Below, in pieces: positions 24,601 to 33,439 of a stretch of 64,000 bases of DNA. This DNA is from Branchiostoma floridae (lineage: Eukaryota > Chordata > Leptocardii > Amphioxiformes > Branchiostomatidae): assembly GCF_000003815.2 (NCBI RefSeq), contig NC_049979.1, positions 30,262,620 to 30,326,619 of the forward strand, given 5' to 3'. The stretch's first letter is position 1. Every line of letters starts with the position of its first letter. Both the position numbers and the translations under genes were made by a program. Below the pieces are notes generated by a model. The model searched no databases, was not told the DNA's origin, and saw only the letters and a list, made by a program, of their open reading frames with translations.

Positions 24601-26092
24601 GAAGATCACAGTTTGTAGACATCATCTGACATGTTTGTTTGATGCACTGATGTTGCAACTTCTCTCACTGAGCCTTGATATTCAATGCTAAAGGGTAGAC
24701 TTAGCTTACTATGTAAAGAAATGGCAGGAAAATCTACTTTTTGTATTGTCCAAATATTACGTAGCATAGCTTTAATAACGATTGCCTTATTAGTTAAAAA
24801 GTAATATTGATATGTTTGTATCAATTCACGCAAGTGGGAAGTGTTTTTTACCAGTACCATACTTTTGAGTTGTGAACCGTACAGCAAAGGTAGTAACGTC
24901 CACTTCTTTCTGTCACGTTTTATTATAGAACCAGCCCTATCCATACGGGATTTTTGAAATGCAGAATTTCAACATTACTCGAGAGAGTATAGTTAGTTCT
25001 GAGATGCGACTGAACGAAGTGGGGATTCCGGTCTACTACTATTTACCAGATGCTATACAAGGACGGATCAAAACTATAGCTCAGAAACGGAAACTCAGGA
25101 TAGTTGTACCAACTGTCATATTTCCTCCTAAAGGTTGGTTCTTAATCTTTTACCAGTTTTTTCAGTGTTTAAATCTAAAAAAAAAATAACGGGATGTACT
25201 TCGTTACAGTCTTTTCGTGTAACTCTACCTGTGTTTCTTTTTTTGTTTCTTTTTTTTTTTTGTTTCTATTACTGTATAACTCATGTTATATTCACGAAAG
25301 TTCATTTTTGTTTAACGATCAAACTTGCATGATTACAATGTCAACAAAGTGAATATGCCAAAAGTAAAACATTGCGATCATCTGTCATATGTAACTAAAG
25401 CCTATCAAAACCGGTCTTTTCTGGTCAATCTAGAAACGGTAACTTATTTTAATCCTAAATGACATTTCGTTTGACAACTTGATTTTCAGAGAATGGTGTA
25501 TGCGCAATATATAGAAATGTCAATTCATTAAAATATGTATAATGCACATTGTATTGTTAATTTTTTTCGGAATACCTGTATAGGTGTTCATGAAATCCCC
25601 GAATGTTGCCAAAAAGACTACGGCAAACCTACTTCATATCACGTCTAAATGATGTCGTACATTTAAGAATAATAAAACTTAACGAGCAGCCCCCCCCCCC
25701 CTAAAATTTAGTGATCGTACAGTAAGCTATTTTGAAATTATAAATGCTGGCCGAATGAGCATCCAATAAAGCCCAATTTTGGATACTGTTAGATATCTAT
25801 AATATATTTTGGTCAGCATTCACGCTATCATTATAATTGTCTTACAATCATCCTTGTAATTATATTGTTCACAGAGAATGGGATCTTGACGTGGGATAAC
25901 TACCATCAACACCATGACGTGGCGAGGGTTCCTAAAGCACTTCGACTGATCGACAGCCAGCTGATGAACAGTGGAGGGATCTTATGTTTGGACTCCGACT
26001 TTCCGGACAGCGTGATGATCTCCGTGTTTCTGATGGACTACCTTGTAGAAATGTCTCAGTATGAGTTAGTCAACCTCGACAAGTGTTTCTGA
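9449..26092 (+). CDS. FkbM-family methyltransferase fused to a degenerate NodB-like domain (8 exons)
   Basis: Exons: 9449-9689, 18433-18481 (tentative), 18793-18980, 19487-19787, 22285-22441, 23523-23774, 24929-25133, 25875-26092, with stop TGA at 26090-26092. All phases agree, giving 1611 nt and 536 residues. Residues about 18-38 form one membrane span with a short basic cytosolic side, so a Golgi/ER type II protein is likely. Residues about 98-300 are an FkbM methyltransferase domain with the AdoMet loop NILLDCGGN (100-108) and the signature FKLDVEGAEYD (234-244). FkbM enzymes O-methylate sugars or polyketides. Residues about 335-530 follow the NodB/CE4 deacetylase order but lack its catalytic Asp and His residues. 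AATAAA follows at 26187. The substrate is unknown. The gene is certain except for exon 2 and the exact substrate class. Confidence 0.85.
9930..9943. repeat. Target site duplication, left copy
   Basis: TTATTATATTATAT, identical to 11338-11351. Confidence 0.85.
9944..11337 (-). mobile_element. 5'-truncated Jockey/CR1-like LINE with 14-bp target duplication
   Basis: One continuous frame encodes the 3' part of a non-LTR reverse transcriptase. From the 5' side it has AVFVDLTAAYDTVNH, GLPQGSVLAPTLFNVY, the catalytic FIYADD, then the thumb, and a C-terminal LNRARSGVGRTRDNLLKWG with C.C...H..C. It is flanked by identical copies of TTATTATATTATAT (9930-9943 and 11338-11351). The reading frame stays open for 406 codons, so the insertion is recent. 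It lies antisense in intron 1 of the FkbM gene, and the stop codon is virtually at the 3' end of the element. Confidence 0.9.
11338..11351. repeat. Target site duplication, right copy
   Basis: Identical to 9930-9943. Confidence 0.85.
11901..12120. repeat. Local direct duplication, about 80-bp units, with (TCTA)n between
   Basis: The block beginning 'catgtcactttccagc' (about 11902) returns as 'catgtcacttttcagc' (about 12043) with matching downstream phrases ('ttttgagaaaa', 'ggttgacg'). A TCTA tract at 12013-12032 lies between the copies. Confidence 0.6.
12153..12188. repeat. Dispersed-repeat end signature
   Basis: The phrase ACTAGAGTTC.ACGACCTCAT followed by TCCATGAAATAT also occurs at 15481-15516 and, reversed, at 24021-24050 and 55549-55584. 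The flanking AT-rich stretch 12189-13130 shows no gene. Confidence 0.5.
13156..13176. repeat. (ATCA)n microsatellite
   Basis: A short tetranucleotide run. Confidence 0.85.
13390..14007 (-). mobile_element. CR1-like LINE, C-terminal RT fragment
   Basis: Minus-strand frames 14007-13711 and 13772-13395 overlap with one frameshift near 13740. They give LGVWLQSNLKWDKQV, NKRMFMLRRLKTFGLP, YSGFIRPILEYCAPV, then LEHVQRRACRTILGRHYTDY and a tail ending SPVPSLLGLINETK. This is the thumb and C-terminus of a CR1-type reverse transcriptase. The flanking phrase 'aaaacaatgcaacctacgg' is repeated at 14022 and 14122. Confidence 0.8.
14634..14770 (-). repeat. Penelope-like arm, left (inverted)
   Basis: An exact reverse complement of 15142-15278 by eye. 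Confidence 0.9.
15142..15278 (+). repeat. Penelope-like arm, right
   Basis: Holds the hammerhead-like core: CTGACGA 15202-15208, stem GGATAG 15210-15215 with CTATCC 15222-15227, GAAAC 15228-15232, GTC 15233-15235. Confidence 0.85.
15481..17095. repeat. Dispersed repeat with internal CR1 piece
   Basis: It opens with the ACTAGAGTTCGGGGACCTC signature followed by CCATGAAAT and closes near 17090 with the inverse phrase CATTTCATGGAGGTAATTAC, so the two ends are inverted. The 16300-17060 part repeats phrases about 'aaacagctg' and 'tccattcagccgttcttgag'. The interior holds the CR1 fragment listed separately. The nature of the element is unknown. Confidence 0.4.
15680..16041 (-). mobile_element. CR1-like LINE, C-terminal RT fragment
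   Basis: Reads MYIGFVRPTLEYTCQVWHPG, ERVQLRPCKIILGRSYSSY, LEPLHVRRKIF, an in-frame TGA near 15835, then LKFARSLVHSEFSNWLPPH and the C-terminus. It is the same protein region as 13390-14007 but a different, more decayed copy. Confidence 0.75.
17440..18366 (-). mobile_element. CR1/Jockey-like LINE reverse transcriptase, decayed
   Basis: In order on the minus strand: NNLLTDRNSGFTPGDS (near 18250), KYFDKVWHGGLLSRLSQQGI, LLQWLQSYLENRKQRVVIN, GPLLFLVFINDL, SADDTSL (near 17950, active-site ADD kept), and a tail with KCKCGYHCDRTEHYLLHC near 17650. Frame changes and stops break it. It ends about 65 bases before the tentative FkbM exon 2. Confidence 0.8.
18433..18481 (+). CDS. FkbM-NodB exon 2 (tentative 49-nt microexon)
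   Basis: The acceptor is tttggcag|GG and the donor CA|GTGGGT. It encodes RSAEFRNDQNNVTYKDH and converts phase 1 to phase 2, exactly what is needed to join exon 1 to exon 3. The donor is weak, so another unseen exon could do the same job. Confidence 0.4.
18793..18980 (+). CDS. FkbM-NodB exon 3 (AdoMet-binding half)
   Basis: Acceptor tcctttcag|C, donor GACA|GTAAGT. Carries NILLDCGGNVASTVELFKE and the acidic position in FIIHSFEMDPRL, which are the first motifs of the FkbM fold. Confidence 0.85.
19487..19787 (+). CDS. FkbM-NodB exon 4 (FkbM signature)
   Basis: Acceptor accattttag|GC, donor GACAA|GTAAGT. Holds the family signature VIFKLDVEGAEYDILQKM. Confidence 0.9.
19788..22284 (+). other. FkbM-NodB intron 4
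   Basis: Unique-looking sequence with a short (TATG)n at 19796-19815. I see no element or exon in it. Confidence 0.5.
22285..22441 (+). CDS. FkbM-NodB exon 5
   Basis: Acceptor acacatacag|A, donor CTCAG|GTACTC. Encodes KFYGECHFWHPTGWNEHQ and ends at phase 0. It completes the FkbM domain. Confidence 0.85.
22945..23260 (+). mobile_element. Decayed family-B MITE piece in FkbM intron 5
   Basis: Phrases cgactaaaatgcccgagtgg and cattgcttcgtcaatgtaag match the left part of the MITE at 44772. The ends are lost. Confidence 0.5.
23523..23774 (+). CDS. FkbM-NodB exon 6 (start of NodB-like domain)
   Basis: Acceptor aatgcaag|G, donor GTGAG|GTAAAT, phase 0 to 0. Encodes ELSVSVVVQVGMNLKSARKL and FPITLFMYGDFAESHPEVLR. 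The latter matches the NodB pattern 'TFFvvGe.ae.hPelv', while the position of the catalytic Asp pair has become VVVQVG. Confidence 0.85.
24101..24393 (+). mobile_element. Short family-A MITE in FkbM intron 6
   Basis: CCCTATTCAGACTGGG at the left and TCAGAATAGGG at the right, 293 bp, flanked by CTAA and TATA, which are diverged from TTAA. It has a G-run beside the left end. Confidence 0.65.
24929..25133 (+). CDS. FkbM-NodB exon 7
   Basis: The acceptor is the pyrimidine-rich cacgttttattatag|AAC and the donor is AAAG|GTTGGT. It encodes NQPYPYGIFEMQNFNITRE and GIPVYYYLPDAIQGRIKTIA. The second follows the NodB 'fRpPyG..n..v...a' segment with the basic residue lost. A nearer in-frame AG at 24963-24964 would remove 12 residues, but it has no pyrimidine tract. 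Confidence 0.8.
25875..26092 (+). CDS. FkbM-NodB exon 8 (C-terminus)
   Basis: Acceptor ttgttcacag|AG. Encodes NGILTWDNYHQHHDVARVPK, then SGGILCLDSDFPDS and a tail ending LVNLDKCF. It corresponds to the end of the NodB barrel ('..W...GsIvLlHd......l..ii'), with the usual His of that motif replaced by Leu-Asp. Confidence 0.85.
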
Positions 26093-26186
26093 AGTTGAAA
26101 TATTCTTATTTAGAAACAAAAACGTTATATCATTGTTTATCATATGATAGATCATTGTTTATTATAAGATCCTTTTATATTCAAAT

Positions 26187-26192
26187 AATAAA
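26187..26192 (+). terminator. Polyadenylation signal AATAAA
   Basis: Lies 95 bases after the FkbM-NodB stop codon, in an AT-rich stretch. Confidence 0.5.
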
Positions 26193-26858
26193 ATTGACTT
26201 TCCAGCCGAACGCCATATCTAACAAATATAACCCCATTAGCATAAATTATGAATATTCAATTATGATCGTAACTTAAGATTACATTGTATGTTGATGATA
26301 AAGCAACACGAAAAAAAGGAATTTTTTGGCAGAATTGTTGCCAACAATATTTTAGGAAAAGCCTATAAGTGTCGTAGTCCTAGCACACGTCGTTCAGCAG
26401 TTATATGCGACGTCAAATTTTGCGCGGTATGTAGTACCGCTCTCTGGTCAGGGCATAGATGAACGATTATTTCATTTGTTGGTATGGTTTCTGCAAACAC
26501 AAACAATTTATTTAAAAACCTAAGGAGTTTAAGAAGAATATAAGAACTTCGGTGGTAGATTTATTATCATTTTATAATAAAACAGTACACAATAAGCATA
26601 TAACAAGGGTTTGCAAGATACCTGCGCAAATAACTTAGTTATGTTAAAAAGCTTTCCGTTGTAAGGTAGATATACGAATGTTATTTTACATGGTCTGTAT
26701 GGGCCTTATATACATGGAAGCATTGTACAATAAACAAACGTCAATTCTTCCTGCAAGAGAAGTTAATAATCCATGTCGGAGCCGTAATTCGTAACGTATT
26801 TATTATTAATGATAACAATGAAAATATATTATAATGCTAGTTGGGCCAATGAGTTTAT

Positions 26859-28565
26859 CCCACAAGCACTCGACCTTGTTTGCGACTAAAATGACCGAGT
26901 GGGGTCCATTTTGTTCATAAAATCTCAGTTCCAATTGTTATCGGTGATCATTAAACATACATTGCTTCGTCAATGTCAGAGGAAGATTATGACATGTTAA
27001 AGTGTTGCTAATTCCAGCTTATCCTCATAATTTATGCAAAAGGTCAGAAGGACATTATTACAAAATATTGTTGGAAAACAATTTTAGTCAATAAAGTAAT
27101 GATTTTTTTGGGTTGTCATGGCAACGGAATTAAAAAGGAATATGTTTGCCAAAATTTGTCAATTTCGATTTAGACAATATTTTTTTGGTAAACTACACTT
27201 GTTTTCTAACAACAAATAAATTCAATGTTATTTTCATGATGCAAAATTTATATTTCATGCTAATTTCATGACCTCATTAGCCCTATTCAGACCGGGCTTT
27301 TTTGGTCATCCCTGGACCGGGGGGGGGGAGCTTTTGAGGCCCTCCACTTCTAAGTCCTATAACTCTAAAACGACGTGCCGTAAGGCCACATAATTTTCAG
27401 GACATAATTTCGAGATAATATCTAAAAAGTATGTGACGTTTGACGTTACGTTGACGTAAGATGACGTAATTATGACGTCATCAATTTCATTACATTGGCC
27501 AAACCCATGAAAAATGGGTATTCTCAGAAAACTTCAAGTTATGCTGAAAAAATGTAACAACAAGTGCAGATAACAGAATAATAATGTCTATTACGACTTG
27601 CGTTGCCAATAGCAACATCAATAACGTCAATATGACGTCATAAAATGACGTCATCCACATCTAAGATACGAGTTGGGCTCCGCCATATTATATCCACCAC
27701 CTTGAATTTTTAAAAATACTTTTTTGCAACAAATAATCACAAAGGGCAATGGAAATAGACTAAATCCATTCATTTAGATGGTTTTTGATGAAAAAATACC
27801 AGGTAGTTGCAAATTTTAAGGGATAATTAGCTTGTTTTCCTTGATCTGGCCATTCCGTCCGCCATCTTGGATTTTGGGCTGATGACGTCATCAAATGAGC
27901 ATAATTTATGCATATATAATTATGAAAGATATGCTGAATAATATAAGATTTTATTTATGTAACAAAATCACAGTAATATAGCAAATAAATTTGAAAAATA
28001 CATTGTTAGAACCAAAAATAGTGATTTTTGGCAAAACTGCCTGTCAACAAACGGTTGCCATGGCAACAAGAAAAAATGGAAAATTTGTCAAACTTCGTAG
28101 AATTGTTGCCAACGATATTTTAAGAAAACTCACTAAATTTGGTGGCTCTATCGTAAGCCGTTCTGGCGTTATAGGACATCGAAGTTAGCGCGGGCCTCAA
28201 AAGCCCCCCCCCCCCGGTCTGAATAGGGTTAGTCAAATTCCAAGATGGCTGCCCTTATCAACTAAATGATGTCATAATGTCGTCATATCATATGGTGATG
28301 ACACAAAAGTTTTTATGAGGATTTAGTTTTACATGTTTATATCCTCTGAAAGTTTAGTAGTCATGCGATAAGTATTTAGGGAATCATTCTCAGTCTGTCT
28401 GGGGTGGACCAAAAAATGCACTTTGTTGCTTGGGTCCACCCCAGACGGACAGAACACAGACTTTCTTAATAGTTGAACGGTATTGAACCAAGATTAAAAA
28501 TGTTCAAATGGTACTTCAAAATTTACGTCTGGAGTCCAAATGGACCTCTCTCGGGTGTTTGAGGG
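26859..28565. mobile_element. Family-B MITE split by a nested family-A MITE
   Basis: The left end CCCACAAGCACTCGACC and the right end GGGTGTTTGAGGG followed by TTAA (28566-28569) match the ends of the element at 44772-46630. The B sequence is continuous on both sides of the insertion at 27281-28228: 'catgacctcattag' joins 'tcaaattccaagatggc', as in the uninterrupted copies at 37995 and 45325. Confidence 0.75.
27281..28228. mobile_element. Full-length family-A MITE (948 bp), nested
   Basis: The left terminus CCCTATTCAGACCGGG and right terminus CCGGTCTGAATAGGG are perfect inverted repeats, flanked by TTAG on both sides (27277-27280 and 28229-28232). It contains TGACGTCA at 27473, 27633, 27646 and 27893 and GCCATCTTGGATTTTG at 27861. 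No coding capacity is visible. It is the best reference copy of the family in this window. Confidence 0.85.
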
Positions 28566-29169
28566 TTAAAGTTCACTGTAAGAGTAAAAAGGTTTTGTTA
28601 CCAAACTGAATAACTGTGTATTGCATAAATGTTGAAAAAATTGTTTAACTGGAAATGGCGACCGGGTAACGAGAAGCTTTATTCACCTACCTTCACTCAT
28701 AGTTGACATTCCTACTTACTTTGTCTCTCTGTATGTAAATATACATCTATTGTATACAACCAATTGTATCTCTTAAAGCCTTTTGGTAGACCAATAAAAC
28801 ACACGTGTCGCGATTTTCAAATCTTTCAATCCATCTGTCATTTCATTTTTTCCCTTATTGTAAAGTAATGCTATCACGCAGCTCTTTTACTGATAGAAGA
28901 AGGCCCCGGTGAACTATGCGAGCTTGGAAATTACACTACGTCAAGACTGGACACTATCTCGCAGTGGAAAGTTAATTTTAACTAACAATGCGATAGGAGC
29001 AAGTGAAATTTGAAATGAAACCAAAGTCGTATCCAATTTATCGCGTAGGTTTTTCAATAAGCCCAGCTGTTGTTTTGTGCGGTTTATGTTTCAGCAAGAA
29101 AGGTCTTTAACCCACATCCGACCGTTTGGGGTGATTTTTCTCTTCGCCAAGAAGAGTATGTTATTGCTG

Positions 29170-30330
29170 ACTTGGGTCTGTATGTAGGTCAACAGCAAAT
29201 AACTCCAGAAATTGTGGATGGAACTTAGTGATTTTGGTAGGTGTGTAGCGGTTGTCAAAAGGAATCCCAAGTTAGAAAACAGTTTACCTGGCGTTTTCCT
29301 ACGGTACTGCAGCAAGCTTGGTATGTTTTTGGGGTTTGTTTTGGGCAGCATAAGTCAAAATGCAGCTGGGCGATTTTCACGATACTTGGTAGGTGTGTAG
29401 CGGTTTTGGAGAGGAAAGTCAAGTGCGAAAATGGTTTTCCTAGCTTTTACCTATGGTGCTGTAGCGGGATTTGTATGTAAGTGCGTTTGTCTGTATGCAG
29501 ATTAATTCAAGAACCCTTGAATGGATCCTGATGATATTTGGTAGGTGGATAGGTGTCAGGAAAACGAGGGTCAAGTTCGATAATGGGCCCTCTAGTGGCT
29601 GCCTAAAGTACTGCAGCAAAAACTTTTAAATTATACACTTCGTGTTCTGGACATGCAGTGGTCATGATTTTTGAGTGGTAGATAGCCCTTGGGACAGAAA
29701 GTAAGTGCTGTGAGTTTGGACCTCCTAGCAGCTTTTTGGGAACTGCAGGCACCGATTTCCTTTCAAACTTTGAACGAGAATAACTCAAGACCGTGTTGAC
29801 GGATCATCAGGATTTTTATTATGTAGATAGAATGAGTAATGACTTACACAATGTAATACTTATTATGCAAATCAGCAGATAATTTGCATAATTAATGAGG
29901 AACATTCTTAAATCCATTCCAACAACATATAACTCAAGAATCTGTGTATGGATTTTCATGATATTTGGCGTTTAAGTAGCGTTTGCATAAAGGAAGGTTG
30001 TGTTCGAAAATAGTTGGCATATCATTTTCCGTTAGGACGGTAGCGGGCCGAGTGTGTGCGTCCGTTTGTGCAATGCATAACTCGAGAAGCCTTGAAAGGA
30101 TCCTGATGATATTTTGTAGGTGGGAAGGGGTTAGGACAACGAAGGTCGAGTATGATAGTGGGCCCCCTAGCGGCTTCCTAAGGTACTGCAGCAATTTTTT
30201 ACATCTTGTGTTCTGAACATGCTGTGGTCGTGATTTTTGAGTGGTAGATAGCCTAAGTGACCTCTTACATAATGTAATGCTAATTATTCAAATCAACAGC
30301 TAATTTGCATAATTAATGAGGAAAGTACAG
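29170..30330. repeat. Degenerate repeat array, units about 120-170 bp
   Basis: The phrase 'gatgatatttggtaggtg' and relatives recur near 29230, 29385, 29535, 29955 and 30110, each followed by 'tactgcagcaa'-like words (29305, 29610, 30185). The pair 29490-29640 and 30050-30200 is the most similar. Related sequence is at 54820-55300. No reading frame is conserved between units, so this looks like non-coding repeat. Confidence 0.6.
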
Positions 30331-30489
30331 AAATCCACTGAATTCCATGGTAGGACTTTCAAACTCGTTTGCATTGTTTTTTGCTGAAAGGTACTTTACA
30401 TAATACTCTACATGGAAAGATGCATTTACTATTCAGTGTAATCAGTGGCCAATTAACAGAAATAAACTGTTTTATATATATATATATAT

Positions 30490-31439
30490 GTCACAGTAGA
30501 GATCCAGTAGAATCGCCGATTCTCCTAGGAGAGATCGCGAACGTAGTTTCTCCCAGGAGAAATCCCGATCACAATCTGTACTAGTACAATCGCCGATTCT
30601 ACTAGTATAGATTGCGATCGGGATCTCTCCTAGGAGAAACTCCGATCCAAACTCAAATGATGCTAAGATATAGGAAACAGACTGCGATCAGGATCTGTCC
30701 TAGGACAATCGGCGATTCTACTAGTACAGATTGCAATCAGGATCTCTCCTAGGAGAAAGTCCGATCAAAACTCAAATGATGCTAAGATGTAGAAAACAGC
30801 AATATTTTTTTTGTAAACAATGATTGCATTTAGTATTAATGGAAACCTACTAACTCATTACCAACTACACTGAAGCCTACTTGTGTCAATTCTACAATGT
30901 TAATTTCACCGAAGACTACCACACTAGAATCACTTCTGCAACCTAACTCAAGATACACTATAGTATATAGCATCACTTTCATGGTAAATTTCAGGTTTTC
31001 TGATAAAGTAATTTCTGATAATGTAATTTCTGATTAAGTAGTGGCAGAAATCTTATAATATGTGAACGACACCAACAGGTGATCAAACAATGTGTCGGTA
31101 TGCAAATTTCACGGCTTTGGAGGAACAATAACAACTGTAAAGTCGTCAAACAGGTGTCAAAATATCAAGCAGAGTTTCAAGATATTACTCACAATTTCAC
31201 ACCTATTGAGTACATTTCACAACATGTCATACGTATGGCATCAGTTCACAACTTTATAACTAAATGAAATCATTGTTTTAAAAAAAAATCATTCCTGTTT
31301 CCTACATCTTAGCATCATTTGAGTTTTTATCGGAGTTTCTCCTAGGAGAGATCCTGATTGCAATTTGTACTAGTAGAATCGCCGATTGTCCTAGGACAGA
31401 TCCCGATCGCAGTCTGTTTCCTACATCTTACTATTCTTA

Positions 31440-31440
<1 letters not shown>
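30490..31440. mobile_element. Foldback element made of short palindromes inside a (TA)n tract
   Basis: At 30499-30784 a string of self-complementary words alternates: TCTCCTAGGAGA, GTCCTAGGAC, TACTAGTA and ATCGCCGAT, separated by GATC-rich spacers. The same words return in inverse order at 31316-31430, with 'aaactcaaatgatgctaagat' (30649, 30770) matched by its complement at 31307. The spacer 30800-31300 has no recognised content. (TA)n tracts flank both sides (30473-30489 and 31443-31501). Superfamily unknown. Confidence 0.7.

Positions 31441-31442
<2 letters not shown>

Positions 31443-31501
<59 letters not shown>
31443..31501. repeat. (TA)n microsatellite
   Basis: A pure TA run of about 58 bases. 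Confidence 0.95.
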
Positions 31502-31503
<2 letters not shown>

Positions 31504-31727
31504 TTTTGACCTATATCTATAGACACAATTGTTACACTGATGTTTTGCTGGAGGAGCTTGTGAGCTGGACGCTGTTACACTGGGGACAAAACCTCTGGAA
31601 GGCATGAAATTCTTATTGACCAGGCAAGGTACCAGGTCATCTGTGATCACAGACTTGTTTGGGGAGCATTTCTGGCTTTGTGAGGATCACAGTTCATGCT
31701 ACTATTTAGTAATACATGAATAAGACC

Positions 31728-32096
31728 TTAAGGCCACATCAATTTACTTTCTTGGTTCACGAATTCGCTCGCTCCTATTTTTTGGAAAAAAAAGATAAAA
31801 ATTACCACTCAGCAAATTTTGACCATTAATGAAACCATTCACCAACTTTCTGGTGTAGCAAATTGACCTTTACATTATAAGCTCCTTAAAGTGTGGGTTC
31901 AGGTGCTGTTACTGTACAATAATAGTGTTTTTGTACTTTTTTCAAGCTGAAAACTTTTTTCTTTGTGTTTTGGATTAGCCGTTACCTTTACCCCAACCAT
32001 TTTACAAGTTTTATTTTTATTTTTATTTCGCCCTCTCGCTCCATATTTTTTATGAAAAAATCCGTGAACCTGGAAATTAAATTGGTGTGGCCTAAA
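31728..32096. mobile_element. Small MITE with about 40-bp inverted ends
   Basis: The left end TTAAGGCCACATCAATTTA is complementary to the right end TAAATTGGTGTGGCC. The similarity continues inward through a 'ggttcacg' block and a 'ctcgctcc' block. 370 bp, no coding capacity. Confidence 0.7.
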
Positions 32097-32204
32097 GTCT
32101 TAAATAAAGGCATGATTATTTGGCGAAGAGATGTGTTTGTCGAACTCTAGTTTTTAATTCGTCTGTATACATGTCTTACAACATCTATTAATTTTTTGTC
32201 TATG

Positions 32205-32280
32205 TTAAGGTCTGGTTCGGTGGGGTCGAAAATGACCTCAGCCAGTTATGGTTATGAATCATTTATTACATAAATTTCAA
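32205..32280. mobile_element. Fragment of a family-C MITE end
   Basis: 'ggttcggtggggtc' and 'ggttatgaatcatt' are the reverse of the stretch 43785-43830. Confidence 0.45.
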
Positions 32281-32314
32281 CACATTTCAATAAAATAACA
32301 GGCATTCCTCATGC

Positions 32315-32556
32315 AAACATTCCACAACCGGTGAAACGCCGCGGATAAGCGACGAGAGGACGAAACCTCCACAACTTTAGCAAACTGTGATGTTAGTGAC
32401 ACTGGTCTTATTTTGTCGAAGTCTGTTGGTTGGTCTTTCAGGACGGGGATTACGATCGCGTTTCAGGTGGTACTCTGCCCTGACGTAGGGATTCGTTTGT
32501 GATGTCAGTTAGCGAGGTGACAAGTTCACACGCATAGTCTTTAATGAAGGGTATAT
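32315..32556 (-). mobile_element. CR1-like LINE RT fragment
   Basis: The minus strand reads IKDYACELVTSLTDITNESL, then after a frame break AIVIPVLKDQPTDFDKIRPV, then SLTSQFAKVVE. This is the conserved 'vvPipK....RPiSL' region before the catalytic motifs. Confidence 0.7.
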
Positions 32557-32589
32557 TAAGACTCCCTTTTTTCCCCTATAAACATATAT

Positions 32590-33439
32590 CTCTCAAACCA
32601 CCGAAGCTTTTTTTCTCGACTACTTTATGGGGTCAAAACTGATCCCATAACGTTTTGTACAAATATAGTTTTTTTGTTTTACTCTTTTAAGTTATTTGTA
32701 TATATGTATAGTTTCCTTTATCTATGTCGGAAAGTTTTACATGACTAGGTGAGAATAATTCTCGCTCATTATCATAATGCATGCAAAAGATCACTAGGGC
32801 CACATTTTGCACTAACGCTAATCAGACAGGGTAGTTTTTTTTTTTAATGCCTCTACCTTCTTCAATGCTAGGGACACCAAACTTGGTATCTTTTCAGAAA
32901 ATGTTGATAGCAAAAATTTAAAGTCAATAAAATAAATTTCTTATTTTTCATGTTGCCATGGTAACGGAATTCTGGCAGCCATATTTATTACGAAATTTTA
33001 ATTTTGGCCTAAATATTTAAGTTTTAAGGTTTTCTTGGCAAACCACACCTTTTCATGACATTTTATAAAAATGAAAGTAAATTTCATGATTCATTATTTA
33101 GAATTCATGCTTATTTGATGACATCATCATTCGATATCTAAGATGGCGGCCGGTATTAGCTTGATGACATCATGATGCTATAGTAAATGATAATGACACC
33201 AAGTTGTTATCATGCTTTTGTTTCACATGTGCATCATTCTCTGAAAATGTCGTTATCATCCGAGAAGTTGTTAAGGTTAGGGTCTCAAAAGTTAGTTTTC
33301 AAATATGCTTGGGTCAGTTTTTGACCCCACTGGACAATGTATTAACTTTCTAGGATAGCTTAATCAGCAATGAGCCAATCTCGGTATCAGTAGTTATAAG
33401 ACACATATACAAACTCATGGCTTTACGGTCGGATTAGGG
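32590..33439. mobile_element. Family-C/D MITE abutting the NXPE stop codon
   Basis: The right terminus GGTCGGATTAGGG is followed by TTAA (33440-33443). The left end is diverged (CTCAAACCACCGAAG near 32591). The interior shares gttgccatggtaacgg (32952) and aagatggcggcc (33140) with the other families. The minus strand contains AATAAA (32989-32984), which could serve the gene upstream. Confidence 0.65.

Noticed and set aside
24935-24964. The acceptor of FkbM exon 7 looked as if supplied by a MITE end (CCCTATCCATACGGG)
   Set aside because: An upstream acceptor with a good pyrimidine tract (AG at 24927-24928) keeps the frame, and the 36 bases read as plausible protein (NQPYPYGIFEMQ). The likeness to the MITE end is probably chance.
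29170-30330. CRISPR-like or protein-coding repeat array
   Set aside because: Units vary in length and share no spacer pattern or conserved reading frame; the genome is eukaryotic.
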